Positions 33,581-43,591 of a DNA stretch of 64,000 bases are shown piece by piece. The notes under the pieces are model-generated. The model ran no database searches and was not told the origin of the DNA. It was given only the letters and a program-made list of their open reading frames with translations. This DNA comes from Gammaproteobacteria bacterium (GTDB taxonomy: Bacteria; Pseudomonadota; Gammaproteobacteria; Enterobacterales; Alteromonadaceae), in contig JAHJZX010000045.1 in the NCBI GenBank assembly GCA_018826295.1, forward strand, positions 45,192 to 109,191, read 5' to 3'. A program made the position numbers and the translations under genes. Each line of letters starts with the position of its first letter. The first letter of the stretch is position 1.

Positions 33581-35197
33581 ATGAATAAAAACAGCGTTTC
33601 ACTTTGTTTGCTTGCCGGTTTTTGTTTTTCCGCACAGGCAACGATATTAAATGGTGGCTTTGAGCAATGGAGCGCCAATCAGCCGCTCGATTGGAGCCTG
33701 ATTGACAGTGGCATCACGCTTAGCCCGTCCGGTACAATAACGCTTGCCGGTAATAAAGCTGCGGCCATCACTGTAACTACCAGTGACCAGGCTAACACTG
33801 ACTTGCGACAGACGGTTAATGTTAGCGCCGGTCAAACGTATAACTTCAGCACTGCGGTTTACCACACTGAAGGTAATATCCGCGCCAGGCTTTATGTTAA
33901 CGGCTATCAGGGCTATTCGAATGAGCAACTTACCGGACAGTGGCAAACGCTGAGTTACAGCTACACTGCCGCCAGTACTGGTACTATCGAGATTGGTCTG
34001 CGCTTTTATGACGTCAGCGGTTTTGACGGTAGCGAGTTGGTGTATGTCGATGACTTCCAGCCAACTACCACGCCGGTCGAGCCACCGCCCGCCGGTTGCG
34101 CGGCAACAACGGCAACCTTCTCTTTAACAACCGACAGTTATGCCAATGAAACCAGCTGGCAACTAACAGATGGCGCTAACCAACAGCCCTATGCCAGTGG
34201 CAGCCTGAGTAACAACAGCAGTTACACCGAGCAGTGGTGCCTGGCTGACGGTGATTATAACTTCCGCATTGATGACAGTTACGGTGATGGTATCTGTTGT
34301 AGCTATGGCAGTGGTAGCTACAGTTTGAGCATAAACGGTACTGAAGTATTCAGTGGCGCTAGTTTTACTCATCAGCAAACCCATGCCTTTACAGTGGGCA
34401 GCAGTGGCGGTGGTGACGGCACCGATCTGGATGCGTATTACGCCGATGCGGCAGGGCTAACCGGCTACACGTTGAAAACAGCGCTGCATAATATTATTAA
34501 AAGTCATACGGCGCAGGGTTACAGCGCCTTGTGGACGTTTTATACCGTTAATGAGCTGGACAATTACTACGAGCAAGACGGCTCTATTTTGGATATTTAC
34601 TCAGAAAACCCGGCGGCAAATGATCCCTATGTTTATGCGGCTAGCGTTAATCAGTGTGGCACATACAACAGTGAAGCTGATTGTTATAACCGCGAGCATT
34701 CGTTTCCACGCAGCTGGTTTGGCGGTGCGGTAGAACCGATGAACTCAGATGTACATCATATCTTTGCCACTGACGGTTTTGTCAATTCAAAACGCAGCAG
34801 CTTTCCGTATGGAAACGTCGGCAGCGCCAGTTACACCTCGGCGAACGGCTCTAAACTTGGCACAGCGTTAAGCAGCACTGGCTATAACGGTATAGTGTTT
34901 GAGCCAATCGATGAGTTTAAAGGCGATATTGCCCGGGCGTACTTCTATATGGCGACACGCTATCAGGATCAGCTAACAGCGTGGCAAAGCAACAGCACTG
35001 AAGCCAATGCCGCCTTAAATGGTACCAGTACTCAGGTATTTGAAAGCTGGCTGCTACTGCTGTTAAAACAATGGCATCAGTTAGATCCGGTAAGCCAGAA
35101 AGAGCAAGACCGCAACGAGGCGGCCTATCAATATCAGGGCAACCGCAACCCCTTTATTGACCATCCGCAGTTTGTCAGCGCGATTTGGGGAAATTGA
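33581..35197 (+). CDS. Secreted endonuclease I family nuclease with two N-terminal accessory domains
   Basis: This 538-residue exported nuclease has a signal peptide (1-20, ending SAQA). A carbohydrate-binding-like beta-sandwich follows (about 21-152; ILNGGFEQWSANQPLDWSL, as in CBM4_9/DUF642-type domains), then a proline spacer. A second beta domain (about 160-268) has the pattern LADGDYNFRIDDSYGDGICC, seen in many secreted proteins of marine bacteria. The C-terminal endonuclease I domain (about 285-538) carries the His-metal active-site motif NREHSFPRSWF and DVHHIFATDG. It should degrade extracellular DNA or RNA for carbon, nitrogen or phosphorus. The ATG at 33581 is chosen over an upstream TTG; the ribosome site is weak. 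Confidence 0.9.
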   Translation: MNKNSVSLCLLAGFCFSAQATILNGGFEQWSANQPLDWSLIDSGITLSPSGTITLAGNKAAAITVTTSDQANTDLRQTVNVSAGQTYNFSTAVYHTEGNIRARLYVNGYQGYSNEQLTGQWQTLSYSYTAASTGTIEIGLRFYDVSGFDGSELVYVDDFQPTTTPVEPPPAGCAATTATFSLTTDSYANETSWQLTDGANQQPYASGSLSNNSSYTEQWCLADGDYNFRIDDSYGDGICCSYGSGSYSLSINGTEVFSGASFTHQQTHAFTVGSSGGGDGTDLDAYYADAAGLTGYTLKTALHNIIKSHTAQGYSALWTFYTVNELDNYYEQDGSILDIYSENPAANDPYVYAASVNQCGTYNSEADCYNREHSFPRSWFGGAVEPMNSDVHHIFATDGFVNSKRSSFPYGNVGSASYTSANGSKLGTALSSTGYNGIVFEPIDEFKGDIARAYFYMATRYQDQLTAWQSNSTEANAALNGTSTQVFESWLLLLLKQWHQLDPVSQKEQDRNEAAYQYQGNRNPFIDHPQFVSAIWGN

Positions 35198-35217
35198 CGC
35201 AATCGAAGCAAAACTAA

Positions 35218-35245
35218 CACGCCAGCGTAAAGCTGGCGTGTTTTC
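35218..35245. terminator. Bidirectional terminator between the nuclease and the hybrid kinase
   Basis: CACGCCAGC (35218-35226), loop GTAAA, GCTGGCGTG (35232-35240), then TTTT. It lies between convergent stops at 35197 and 35261. Confidence 0.75.
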
Positions 35246-35260
35246 AGTGCGCTACAGTGC

Positions 35261-38020
35261 TTAGTAACGCTGCTGCACATAATTAACCACATCCTGATAT
35301 TTATCCTGCATTAAGCGGATATGCTCATGTATGGCCGACCAGTCGCTCTCTTCGGCGGCCTTTTCCAGCTTTACCGCTTGCTCGGCCAGGGCTAGCGCTC
35401 CGGCACTTTTGGCTACCGATTTAAACTGATGGGCCACCGCCCGCACAGCGCTGCGCTCCTGATTATGCAGGTGGCTGTTAAGTTGCTGCAGTAAACCCGC
35501 CGCGTGGCTAACAAAGAAGTTCAAGTGTTCTTCATGCTTGGCCGGATCATTGCCAAGATAGTTGGCAATAGTGGTAAAGCAGATTGGGGAGCCTTGCTGG
35601 TGGTGATCCTGCAGCGCCACCGGCTGCTTTTTCAAATCAGCCAGCGGTAACCAGCGCGACAAAATGCTTTCCAGCGTTGCCAGCTCTATCGGCTTTGTAA
35701 TGTAACCATCCATACCGATACTGAGGCATTTTTGTTCTTCGCCTTTCAGAGCATTGGCGGTAACGGCCACAATACGGGTAAACGCTATGCCTTCTGAGCT
35801 GTGCAGGCTCTCTTTGCGTATGGCCTGCGCCAGATCATAACCACTCATATTTGGCATATGTAAATCAGTCAGGATCAATGGATAATGGAAACGACGCCAT
35901 TTTTCCAGCGCGATAGCACCATCATCAGCCACTTCGACTGCATAGCCTAGTGCGTTCAGCTGGTCGACGATAACACGTTGATTCATCAGGTTGTCTTCGG
36001 CCAGCAATACCAGCCGGCCTTCTTTTCGAGCCTGCTGAATAGAAGGCGCTGCCGCCATGGGCGATTTTTCACCAGCGTAAACCGGTTTGGCTTTGCGCTT
36101 GGCGGCAATGAGTACCGCATCATACAGGTGGCTGCGGCAAATCGGCGAGCTGTGCAGATAATAGACCTTCTCACTGCTTTGCTCGGTCAGTTCTACCTGA
36201 TTAGTGATAACAACAAACTGTACCTGATTCATTGTAGGCAATTGTAGCAATTGCTCTATTTCTGCTGCGGAAATTTGTTCGTAGGTTGCGTCTAATACCC
36301 AGACAGCTGCTTGCTTGGGCGGTAAAGGCTGCATCGCCTGAGCTCTTTTGTGTAAGGCGTCAAAGCTGTTGGCGATTTCAAGATCGGCACCGGCAAAGCT
36401 GAAGTAAGCCTGTAAATGAGTTTGATTATGTACATCAGTAGTAAACAGACACAGGTGTATATCGCGCAGCAGTTCTTTGTCCAGATAGGCAATTTCATCT
36501 GAGCGGCGCATCGGTATACGCACACTGAACTCGGTACCTTTATCAACCTGGCTGTTAACATTAATGTCGCCATACATCAGTGTGGTTAAGCGCTGACAGA
36601 TAGATAAACCCAGGCCGGTGCCACCAAATTTACGCGTAATTGAACCTTCTGCCTGGTTAAATGGCTGAAACACATAACTTATTTGACGTTGCGTCATGCC
36701 CTTGCCATTGTCGGTAATGCTGAACTGGATCTGGCTGAAATCCATGTTCTCTTCCAGCTGCTCGGCTTTAATCAGCACCAGGCCGGTTTTTTCCGGCGTA
36801 GTCTGGGTAAATTTAATCGCATTACCGGCCAGATTGTACAATATTTGCCGCAATCGCACCGGGTCGCCAATCAGGCCATCCGGAATACGCGGGTCAATAA
36901 ATAACTTAAGATCAATCTGTCGCTGATAAGCCACCGAAACTAAAATGCGGCCAACGGCTTCAATGATATCAACCAGCGATAGTGGAATGGTTTCCAGTTC
37001 CAGTTTGCCAGCCTCAATTTTCGAGAAATCGAGAATATCATCCAAAATACGTAGTAACGAGAAGGATGATTCGCGGATGGTGTCGGTCATGCGAAATTGC
37101 GAAGTTGACAGCTGGGTTTTACGCAATAAGTCGATAGTGCCGATAATGCCATTCATAGGTGTGCGAATTTCATGGCTCATGGTTGCTAAAAAGGTCGATT
37201 TTGCCTCATTAGCTTTTTCTGCCGTCAGCTTGGCGGTTTCCAGCGCGTCTGTGCGTTCTTTAATACGGGTATCAACTTCCAGTTTCAGTGTTTTGATATT
37301 TTGTTCAGAATCAAGCAACGCTTGCTGCGATTGCTCAATTTTGCGAAACAGTTGGTTGATATGGCTGCCCAGTACACCATAACTGTCACTGTTGTGACTT
37401 TCCAGGCTGGTATTAAATTGTTGCTTGCCCAGAGCGTGGCCAGTGCCGTCCAGTAACGGCTTTAACCGCCGGCTAAAGAAGCCCGATATAGCGCTGGCAA
37501 AAAAACCACTTAACAGTAAGCCTAGTAATAAACTGACGCCAAAAGCCGCGCCATAAGGCCACATCGCTTTTATTTCCAGCTGCTGTACTTGTATCAGTAG
37601 CGCTTTGCGCTCAGCATTCAAGCTAATTATATGGTGTACCACCAGAAACTCGCCATCCAGCTTGCTTTGCTCCTGCCATAAGGGTTGTGGCACATAACCC
37701 TGCACACTTTGCGTATTGGCAACCAGCTCGGCGTCTTGCCGATCAGCCTGGCGGTACAGGTACATCGCCCGGCTGACATCGCCATTACGGGCTTGGGCCA
37801 GCATTTGCTCGACGGCAGAGAAATTACTTTGCGCTATCAGCGGTTGTACTACCCGGCCTAGCAGCTTGCTATCGGCCACCAGCCGGTCGAGCTTCTTTTC
37901 AGCAAATGCCGGATCAGACTGTTGTAACAGCATGAACAGTGCCGCCTGTACCAGCAAGGTAAGGATTGACAGCAAGGCCAGGCGCTTAAAAATCGGTTTA
38001 CTAAAGGAGGTATTTTCCAT
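35261..38020 (-). CDS. Hybrid sensor histidine kinase with receiver and Hpt domains
   Basis: This 919-residue kinase has one membrane helix at about 12-34, a periplasmic sensor (about 35-152), a second helix (about 155-178), then a HAMP-like linker and coiled coil. The HisKA domain has the phosphorylated His at about 281 (MSHEIRTPMNG) and the HATPase shows LYNLAGNAIKFTQTT, DNGKGM and GTGLGLSICQRL (about 390-475). A degenerate receiver (about 500-630), an intact receiver (EDNLMNQRV, phospho-acceptor Asp in LTDLHMPNMSG at about 717) and a C-terminal Hpt (HQFKSVAKSAGA, about 861) follow. The BarA/TorS-like phosphorelay layout implies a separate response regulator, which is not adjacent. Confidence 0.92.
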   Translation of the reverse strand: MENTSFSKPIFKRLALLSILTLLVQAALFMLLQQSDPAFAEKKLDRLVADSKLLGRVVQPLIAQSNFSAVEQMLAQARNGDVSRAMYLYRQADRQDAELVANTQSVQGYVPQPLWQEQSKLDGEFLVVHHIISLNAERKALLIQVQQLEIKAMWPYGAAFGVSLLLGLLLSGFFASAISGFFSRRLKPLLDGTGHALGKQQFNTSLESHNSDSYGVLGSHINQLFRKIEQSQQALLDSEQNIKTLKLEVDTRIKERTDALETAKLTAEKANEAKSTFLATMSHEIRTPMNGIIGTIDLLRKTQLSTSQFRMTDTIRESSFSLLRILDDILDFSKIEAGKLELETIPLSLVDIIEAVGRILVSVAYQRQIDLKLFIDPRIPDGLIGDPVRLRQILYNLAGNAIKFTQTTPEKTGLVLIKAEQLEENMDFSQIQFSITDNGKGMTQRQISYVFQPFNQAEGSITRKFGGTGLGLSICQRLTTLMYGDINVNSQVDKGTEFSVRIPMRRSDEIAYLDKELLRDIHLCLFTTDVHNQTHLQAYFSFAGADLEIANSFDALHKRAQAMQPLPPKQAAVWVLDATYEQISAAEIEQLLQLPTMNQVQFVVITNQVELTEQSSEKVYYLHSSPICRSHLYDAVLIAAKRKAKPVYAGEKSPMAAAPSIQQARKEGRLVLLAEDNLMNQRVIVDQLNALGYAVEVADDGAIALEKWRRFHYPLILTDLHMPNMSGYDLAQAIRKESLHSSEGIAFTRIVAVTANALKGEEQKCLSIGMDGYITKPIELATLESILSRWLPLADLKKQPVALQDHHQQGSPICFTTIANYLGNDPAKHEEHLNFFVSHAAGLLQQLNSHLHNQERSAVRAVAHQFKSVAKSAGALALAEQAVKLEKAAEESDWSAIHEHIRLMQDKYQDVVNYVQQRY

Positions 38021-38208
38021 TCGCGTTCCAATACTTTACTGCAAGCGGGGCAGTTTGATTATTATTTGGCTTATTGTAACAACTTTTTAGGCTTTAAGCA
38101 GGCGGCATCTTTACACCTGTAATAAGCGTTTTTTTTCGACATTAAGCTGCTAATTTCGGCAGTTTGCTTAGTTAATAAGCTAACGCGCTATCGCGTTAAA
38201 AATATCTG

Positions 38209-38237
38209 TTGACTTAAGATCGCAAAATCCGTTTAAT
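38209..38237 (+). promoter_or_regulatory. Sigma-70 promoter of the tRNA cluster
   Basis: TTGACT (38209-38214), 17-base spacer, TTTAAT (38232-38237): each hexamer differs from consensus by one base. An AT-rich stretch upstream could be an UP element and a GC-rich discriminator (CGACCCGCG) follows, as in stringently controlled stable-RNA promoters. The first tRNA begins 12 bases after the -10. Confidence 0.85.
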
Positions 38238-38249
38238 ACGACCCGCGTT

Positions 38250-38325
38250 GCCCAGATAGCTCAGTCGGTAGAGCAGCGGATTGAAAATCCGCGTGTCCCT
38301 GGTTCGATTCCGGGTCTGGGCACCA
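38250..38325 (+). tRNA. tRNA-Phe (GAA), copy 1
   Basis: This 76-base cloverleaf has acceptor stem GCCCAGA/TCTGGGC, D-loop AGTCGGTA, anticodon loop TTGAAAA (GAA at 38283-38285), T-loop TTCGATT and a genome-encoded CCA end. It is the first gene of the Phe-Thr-Phe cluster and identical to the copy at 38482. Confidence 0.98.
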
Positions 38326-38388
38326 TTAAATTTTGGTGCTAAGTTGTTGCAAATTAACAGATTTAAACAGCTTTTTCCACAATGATAT

Positions 38389-38464
<76 letters not shown>

Positions 38465-38481
38465 TTTATTGAAACAGTTTT

Positions 38482-38557
38482 GCCCAGATAGCTCAGTCGG
38501 TAGAGCAGCGGATTGAAAATCCGCGTGTCCCTGGTTCGATTCCGGGTCTGGGCACCA
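38482..38557 (+). tRNA. tRNA-Phe (GAA), copy 2
   Basis: Identical over all 76 bases to the tRNA-Phe at 38250, with anticodon GAA and an encoded CCA. The flanking bases differ apart from the CCAT end. It is the last gene of the cluster, followed by a terminator. Confidence 0.98.
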
Positions 38558-38567
38558 TCATCACGCT

Positions 38568-38595
38568 AAAGCCCGTCATTCGACGGGCTTTTTGC
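38568..38595 (+). terminator. Rho-independent terminator of the tRNA cluster
   Basis: AAAGCCCGTC (38568-38577), loop ATTC, GACGGGCTTT (38582-38591), then further Ts. It starts 11 bases after the last tRNA. Confidence 0.9.
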
Positions 38596-38728
38596 TTTTC
38601 TGGCACCTGTTACCGCCCCGGTTCTAGTTAAACAGCACAGAAAAACCGTTGACCTGAAATAGGCAAAGGCGGGCTTCTTTGTTAAGCTCGGTGACGTTAT
38701 AACAACAAGAAACAGGGAGTCCCCGTAG

Positions 38729-40897
38729 ATGAAACATGTATTAAGTGTACTGGCGGTATCTTTGCTTGCCGCCTGTGGTGGTGAGTCAAACAGCAATGCA
38801 GCTAATGACGCAGCTAAGGTTACGATGACAGAATCGGTAAAACAGCAATTAGTTTATCCGCAAACAGCCAAAGGCGATGTGGTTGATACCTACTTTGATA
38901 CTAAAGTAGCCGACCCTTATCGCTGGCTGGAAGACGATCGCAGCAGTGAAACTGAAGCCTGGGTTAAGGCACAAAATAAAACCACGTTCGATTATCTCTC
39001 TCAGATCCCTTACCGCGATGCGATACGCGATAAATTGCAACAGTCATGGAATTTTGAACGGCTAGGTGCGCCTTTTAAAGAAGGCAAACATCAGTATTTT
39101 TACCGCAATGATGGTTTGCAAAATCAATTTGTATTATATCGTCTGAATGCCGATGGCAGCTCTGAAGTGTTTTTAGATCCAAATACTTTTAGCGCTGACG
39201 GCACCACGTCAATGGCCGATATCAGCTTTTCCCGTGATGGTAGCCTGGCTGCTTATGCAATCTCAGAAGGCGGCAGCGACTGGCGTAAAATTATCGTAAT
39301 TGACGTCGAGACTAAGCAACAAATCGGCGAAACCCTGATCGATGTAAAATTCAGTGGCATTAGTTGGGTGGGTAACGACGGTTTCTTCTATTCAAGTTAC
39401 GACAAGCCCGATGGTAGCGAACTGTCGGCAATGACGGATCAACATAAGCTGTACTATCATAAAATGGGTACGCCGCAAAGCGCTGATAAAGTGATCTTTG
39501 GTGCTGCTGCCGATGAAAAACATCGTTATGTTGGCGCAACAGTGACCGAGGATGACCGTTATTTGCTGGTGTCAGCTGCGGTATCAACCTCTGGCAACAA
39601 GCTGTTTATTAAAGATTTAAGCAAAGCTGATAGCAGCTTTGTTGCAGTGGTAAATGATACCAGCTCAGATGTAGACTTGCTGGATTCTGTTGGCGATAAG
39701 CTGATGTTTATTACCAACCGCGATGCACCTAACCGTAAAGTAGTTGTTGCCGATGCTGCAAAACCGCAGCCGGAACACTGGCAAACATTAATTGCCGAAA
39801 CAACAAATGTGCTGCGGGCGTCGACAGGCGGCGGCTATGTGTTTGCCAACTACATTGTTGATGCAGTGGCCCAGGTTAAGCAATTTGACTACGACGGTAA
39901 GCTGGTGCGCGACATCGCTTTACCTGGTGTAGGCAGCGTTGGCGGCTTCCGTGGTAAGAAAGAAGATGCAGAGCTTTATTTTAGCTTTGCCAATTACACC
40001 ACTCCGAGCAGCATTTATAAATTTACACCGCAATCGGGTGATTCGAGCCTGTTTAATCAGCCGAAAACCCAGTTCGATCCGGCGGCTTATACCTCTGAGC
40101 AGGTGTTTTACACTTCAAAAGACGGTACTAAAGTGCCAATGATCATCAGCTACCGCAAAGATGTAAAACGCGATGGCAGCAACCCGACTATTTTATATGG
40201 TTATGGCGGTTTTAATGTCAGCCTGACTCCTTCATTCAGTGTGTCTAACGCTGTGTGGATGGATATGGGCGGCGTCTATGCCGTGGCTAATATTCGTGGT
40301 GGCGGCGAGTATGGTAAGGTTTGGCACGAAGGTGGCACGCAGCTGAACAAGCAAAATGTGTTTGATGATTTTATTGCTGCAGCCGAGTACCTGCAAAAAG
40401 AGGGGTATACCTCTAAGGATAAGCTGGCGGTACGTGGTGGTTCGAATGGCGGCTTATTAGTTGGTGCTGTGATGACGCAACGGCCAGAGCTGTTTAAAGT
40501 GGCGTTGCCGGCAGTGGGTGTACTGGATATGCTGCGCTACCACACCTTTACCGCTGGTGCTGGCTGGGCCTTTGACTATGGCACCAGTGCACAAAGTGCC
40601 GACATGTTTAATTACTTACTTGGTTATTCACCGGTACACAACGTTAAACCGGGTGTGACGCATCCGGCAACGATGATCACTACTGCTGATCATGATGACC
40701 GCGTAGTACCAGCGCACTCATTTAAGTTTGCTGCAGAGCTGCAGGCTAAAGACAGCGGCGTTAACCCGCAGCTTATCCGCATTGATGTTAAAGCTGGCCA
40801 TGGTGCAGGTATGCCGGTGTCTATGCAGATAGATCAGGCTGCTGATGTATTTAGCTTCACCTTGTATAACATGGGTTATCAGCAGCTACCACGCTAA
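38729..40897 (+). CDS. Prolyl oligopeptidase (S9A) lipoprotein
   Basis: This 722-residue serine peptidase has a lipoprotein signal ([18 protein letters not shown], lipobox LAAC), so it should be membrane-anchored in the periplasm or outer membrane. The propeller domain that limits substrate size runs about 80-430, after the N-terminal segment [20 protein letters not shown]. The catalytic alpha/beta-hydrolase domain carries the Ser in [13 protein letters not shown] (about 570), the Asp in [12 protein letters not shown] (about 655) and the His in KAGHGAGMP (about 690). It cleaves after proline in short peptides, which supports peptide use. Monocistronic with its own terminator. Confidence 0.95.
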   Translation: MKHVLSVLAVSLLAACGGESNSNAANDAAKVTMTESVKQQLVYPQTAKGDVVDTYFDTKVADPYRWLEDDRSSETEAWVKAQNKTTFDYLSQIPYRDAIRDKLQQSWNFERLGAPFKEGKHQYFYRNDGLQNQFVLYRLNADGSSEVFLDPNTFSADGTTSMADISFSRDGSLAAYAISEGGSDWRKIIVIDVETKQQIGETLIDVKFSGISWVGNDGFFYSSYDKPDGSELSAMTDQHKLYYHKMGTPQSADKVIFGAAADEKHRYVGATVTEDDRYLLVSAAVSTSGNKLFIKDLSKADSSFVAVVNDTSSDVDLLDSVGDKLMFITNRDAPNRKVVVADAAKPQPEHWQTLIAETTNVLRASTGGGYVFANYIVDAVAQVKQFDYDGKLVRDIALPGVGSVGGFRGKKEDAELYFSFANYTTPSSIYKFTPQSGDSSLFNQPKTQFDPAAYTSEQVFYTSKDGTKVPMIISYRKDVKRDGSNPTILYGYGGFNVSLTPSFSVSNAVWMDMGGVYAVANIRGGGEYGKVWHEGGTQLNKQNVFDDFIAAAEYLQKEGYTSKDKLAVRGGSNGGLLVGAVMTQRPELFKVALPAVGVLDMLRYHTFTAGAGWAFDYGTSAQSADMFNYLLGYSPVHNVKPGVTHPATMITTADHDDRVVPAHSFKFAAELQAKDSGVNPQLIRIDVKAGHGAGMPVSMQIDQAADVFSFTLYNMGYQQLPR

Positions 40898-40916
40898 CTG
40901 CCTGACCCGGCGTTAC

Positions 40917-40947
40917 TAAAAACCCGCTGCTAAGGCGGGTTTTTTTA
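40917..40947 (+). terminator. Rho-independent terminator after the prolyl oligopeptidase
   Basis: AACCCGC (40921-40927), loop TGCTAAG, GCGGGTT (from 40935), then seven Ts, about 20 bp past the stop. Confidence 0.9.
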
Positions 40948-41113
40948 TCATACGCCAGGCTGGTTTTTCACTTGCTGGTTGTAAAGCTATGGCCTTCGTT
41001 TTACACTGCGTGCCCTTTTTTAAAAATGCCGCTTAGCTGCGGTATTCGCCAGCGGTGCAGTGTTACACTCTGTATACGGGCAATATGATTAATTACGATG
41101 CAGGAGCAGGACG

Positions 41114-42328
41114 ATGGCAAAAAAAGCAGTGATCCTGGTATTAGACAGTTTTGGTATCGGGTATACACCTGATGCAGCAACTTTTGGTGACGTGGGGGCT
41201 AATACCTTCGCCAGTATTGCCAAAGCATTCCATCAAGCTAAAGGCCGTCAGCTGGCGTTGCCAAACCTTGCCGGGCTTGGGCTGGTAAAGGCAGCTACCG
41301 CAGCATCACAAGGCGTACAGGCCGATATATTGCCCGCTACTGCTATTGCCGGAGCTTACGGTTATGCTAAAGAGCTCAGCAGTGGTAAAGATACGCCGAG
41401 CGGACACTGGGAAATAGCCGGTGTACCCGTGCTGTTTGACTGGGGCTATTTTCATAACAAGAGTGATAGTTTTCCGCCGCAGTTAATTGCTGAATTGTGC
41501 CGGCGCACCGGCGTGCCGGGCATACTGGGCAATTGCCATGCCTCGGGTACTGATATTTTAGTTAAACTTGGTGATGAACACATTCGCAGTGGTAAACCAA
41601 TTTGTTATACCTCGGCTGATAGTGTGTTTCAGGTAGCAGCACATGAACAACATTTTGGTTTGCAAAAATTGCTCGATTTTTGTCAGGTCGCCCGCGAGCT
41701 ACTGGATGAATACAATATAGGCCGCGTGATTGCCCGGCCCTTTGTCGGCGACAAGGCCGATAATTATGCCCGTACCGGAAACCGTCGCGACTACTCAGTA
41801 TTACCACCCGCGCCAACAGTGCTGGATAAGTTAACCGCAGCCGGCGGCACAGTAATTAGTATTGGCAAAATTGCCGATATCTATGCCCATCAGGGCATTA
41901 GTGAAAGTTTAAAAGCGACCGGGCTGGAACAACTGATAGACAAAACTCTGGCGCAAATGGCAACGCAGGCGGATAACAGCCTTATTTTTACTAATCTGGT
42001 TGATTTTGACCAGAATTTTGGCCATCGCCGCGATGCCATCGGTTATGGTGAAGCGCTGGAGTATTTTGACCGCCGTTTACCTGAATTAATGGCAGCCTGT
42101 GGTGACGATACCCTAATGTTACTGACAGCTGATCACGGCTGTGATCCTACCTGGCATGGCACTGAACATACCCGCGAGTACATACCGGTACTGGTTTATA
42201 AAGCCGGCTTAGGTGATGTTGCGCTGGGTGAGCGGGCCAGTTTTGCCGATATTGGCCAGACACTGGCAGATTATTTTGCGCTGGACGCTATGGCGTACGG
42301 CGACTCTTTTATTAACCGTATTAACTAA
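41114..42328 (+). CDS. deoB: Phosphopentomutase
   Basis: DeoB interconverts (deoxy)ribose 1-phosphate and 5-phosphate, linking nucleoside phosphorylases to central metabolism. The 404-residue protein belongs to the alkaline phosphatase-like superfamily; metal ligands show in VLDSFGIG (D10), [19 protein letters not shown] (about 338-356) and [14 protein letters not shown] (about 297). The active-site Thr lies in [12 protein letters not shown] (about 94). It heads a salvage cluster, with deoD following after 9 bp. No deoA or deoC is adjacent, which differs from the E. coli deoCABD order. GGAG is present before the ATG. Confidence 0.96.
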   Translation: MAKKAVILVLDSFGIGYTPDAATFGDVGANTFASIAKAFHQAKGRQLALPNLAGLGLVKAATAASQGVQADILPATAIAGAYGYAKELSSGKDTPSGHWEIAGVPVLFDWGYFHNKSDSFPPQLIAELCRRTGVPGILGNCHASGTDILVKLGDEHIRSGKPICYTSADSVFQVAAHEQHFGLQKLLDFCQVARELLDEYNIGRVIARPFVGDKADNYARTGNRRDYSVLPPAPTVLDKLTAAGGTVISIGKIADIYAHQGISESLKATGLEQLIDKTLAQMATQADNSLIFTNLVDFDQNFGHRRDAIGYGEALEYFDRRLPELMAACGDDTLMLLTADHGCDPTWHGTEHTREYIPVLVYKAGLGDVALGERASFADIGQTLADYFALDAMAYGDSFINRIN

Positions 42329-42337
42329 GAGACTATT

Positions 42338-43039
42338 ATGGCTACTCCGCATATTAATGCGCCAGAAGGCGCTTTTGCCCAAACAGTATTAATGCCCGGC
42401 GACCCGCTACGGGCCAAACATATTGCTGAAACTTTTTTAACCGACGCGGTCTGTGTTAACACGGTGCGCAATATGTTTGGTTACACCGGAACCTACAAAG
42501 GTAAACCGGTTAGCGTGTTGGGCTCTGGTATGGGTATACCGTCGATGTCTATTTATGCCACCGAACTCGTGAAGTTTTACGGTGTAAAAAACATTATCCG
42601 CATTGGTTCTTGTGGTGGTTTACCGCTGGATGTCAAAGTGCGTGATGTGGTTATTGGTATGGGTGCCAGCACTGATTCTAATGTAAACCGCAACCGTTTA
42701 GCCGGTATGGATTTTGCCGCTATTGCCAGCTTCGACTTGCTGGAAAAAGCCGTTGCTGCAGCGCGGGCGAAAAACATCAACGTTAAAGTTGGCAATGTGT
42801 TCACTTCAGACTTATTTTACAACCCCAGCGAAACACTGTTTGATACTTTAGAAAAATACGGTGTATTGGCAGTAGAAATGGAAGCGGCCGGTCTGTATGG
42901 CGTTGCAGCTGAGTACGGCATTAATGCGCTGGCAATTTTTACCGTAAGCGACCATATCCGTACCGGTGAAGCGCTAAGTGCCGAGTTGCGCCAGACCAGC
43001 TTTAACGAAATGGTCGAAGTGGCGCTGGGCTGTCTATAA
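42338..43039 (+). CDS. deoD: Purine nucleoside phosphorylase, hexameric type
   Basis: DeoD splits purine (deoxy)nucleosides with phosphate to free base and (deoxy)ribose 1-phosphate. The 233-residue protein is typical of the hexameric family: [13 protein letters not shown] (phosphate site), [25 protein letters not shown], the nucleoside-binding [10 protein letters not shown] (about 178-187) and the catalytic Asp in VSDHIRTGE. It starts 9 bp after deoB and is followed after 31 bp by gpt, so deoB-deoD-gpt act in one purine salvage route: nucleoside to base, then base to nucleotide. Confidence 0.97.
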   Translation: MATPHINAPEGAFAQTVLMPGDPLRAKHIAETFLTDAVCVNTVRNMFGYTGTYKGKPVSVLGSGMGIPSMSIYATELVKFYGVKNIIRIGSCGGLPLDVKVRDVVIGMGASTDSNVNRNRLAGMDFAAIASFDLLEKAVAAARAKNINVKVGNVFTSDLFYNPSETLFDTLEKYGVLAVEMEAAGLYGVAAEYGINALAIFTVSDHIRTGEALSAELRQTSFNEMVEVALGCL

Positions 43040-43070
43040 TTGCCGTTTACACTATTACTGGACGAAAAAA

Positions 43071-43541
43071 ATGTCGTTATCAAGCAATAAAATGTTTTAT
43101 GTGTCGTGGGAAGCGTTTCACCGTGCCACGAAAGAGCTGGCACATCAGCTGTTAGGTAAAGAATACAACGCCATAGTTGCTGTAAGCCGTGGCGGCCTGG
43201 TGCCGGCGGCCATTATTGCCCGTGAGCTGAATATCCGGGTGGTAGATAGCATTTGTGTCGCCAGCTATGAGCACGATAAACAAGGTAGTCTGAGCATATT
43301 AAAAGACGCCAGTCTGGCAGATTCAGAAAAGTTGCTGATAGTTGATGATTTAGTCGACACCGGTGAAACGGCCAAAGCATTGCGTGAGCATTTTCCTAAA
43401 GCCTGTTTTGTTACTGTGTATGCTAAACCGCAGGGTAAGCCTTTGGTTGATCATTATATTACTGATATCGAACAGGATACCTGGATCCAACTGCCGTGGG
43501 ATATGGAACTGGCATACAGTAAGCCGCTGGCCGATAAATAG
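43071..43541 (+). CDS. gpt: Xanthine-guanine phosphoribosyltransferase
   Basis: This transfers phosphoribose from PRPP to xanthine, guanine or hypoxanthine. The 156-residue protein aligns along its length with E. coli Gpt: IVAVSRGGLVPAAIIARELNIR (about 27-48), the PRPP-binding motif LLIVDDLVDTGETAKA (about 84-99), YAKPQGKPLVDHYI, and the C-terminal DTWIQLPWDMEL. The ATG at 43071 is preceded by GACG only, a weak ribosome site, but the same frame upstream is inside deoD. It ends with a terminator that separates it from the deaminase gene by about 50 bp. Confidence 0.95.
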   Translation: MSLSSNKMFYVSWEAFHRATKELAHQLLGKEYNAIVAVSRGGLVPAAIIARELNIRVVDSICVASYEHDKQGSLSILKDASLADSEKLLIVDDLVDTGETAKALREHFPKACFVTVYAKPQGKPLVDHYITDIEQDTWIQLPWDMELAYSKPLADK

Positions 43542-43553
43542 AGTATTCATCAG

Positions 43554-43580
43554 GCCCGCTTCAGCGGGCTTTGTTTTTTT
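43554..43580 (+). terminator. Rho-independent terminator after gpt
   Basis: GCCCGC and GCGGGC around a short TTCA loop, then TT-G-TTTTTTT. It lies in the 50-bp gap between gpt and the deaminase; the deaminase ribosome site (AAGGA) follows at once, so some read-through is possible. Confidence 0.75.
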
Positions 43581-43591
43581 AAGGAATAACG

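Noticed and set aside
36945..37382. 145-codon frame antisense to the hybrid kinase
   Set aside because: Serine-rich shadow of the HisKA region; no promoter or ribosome site.
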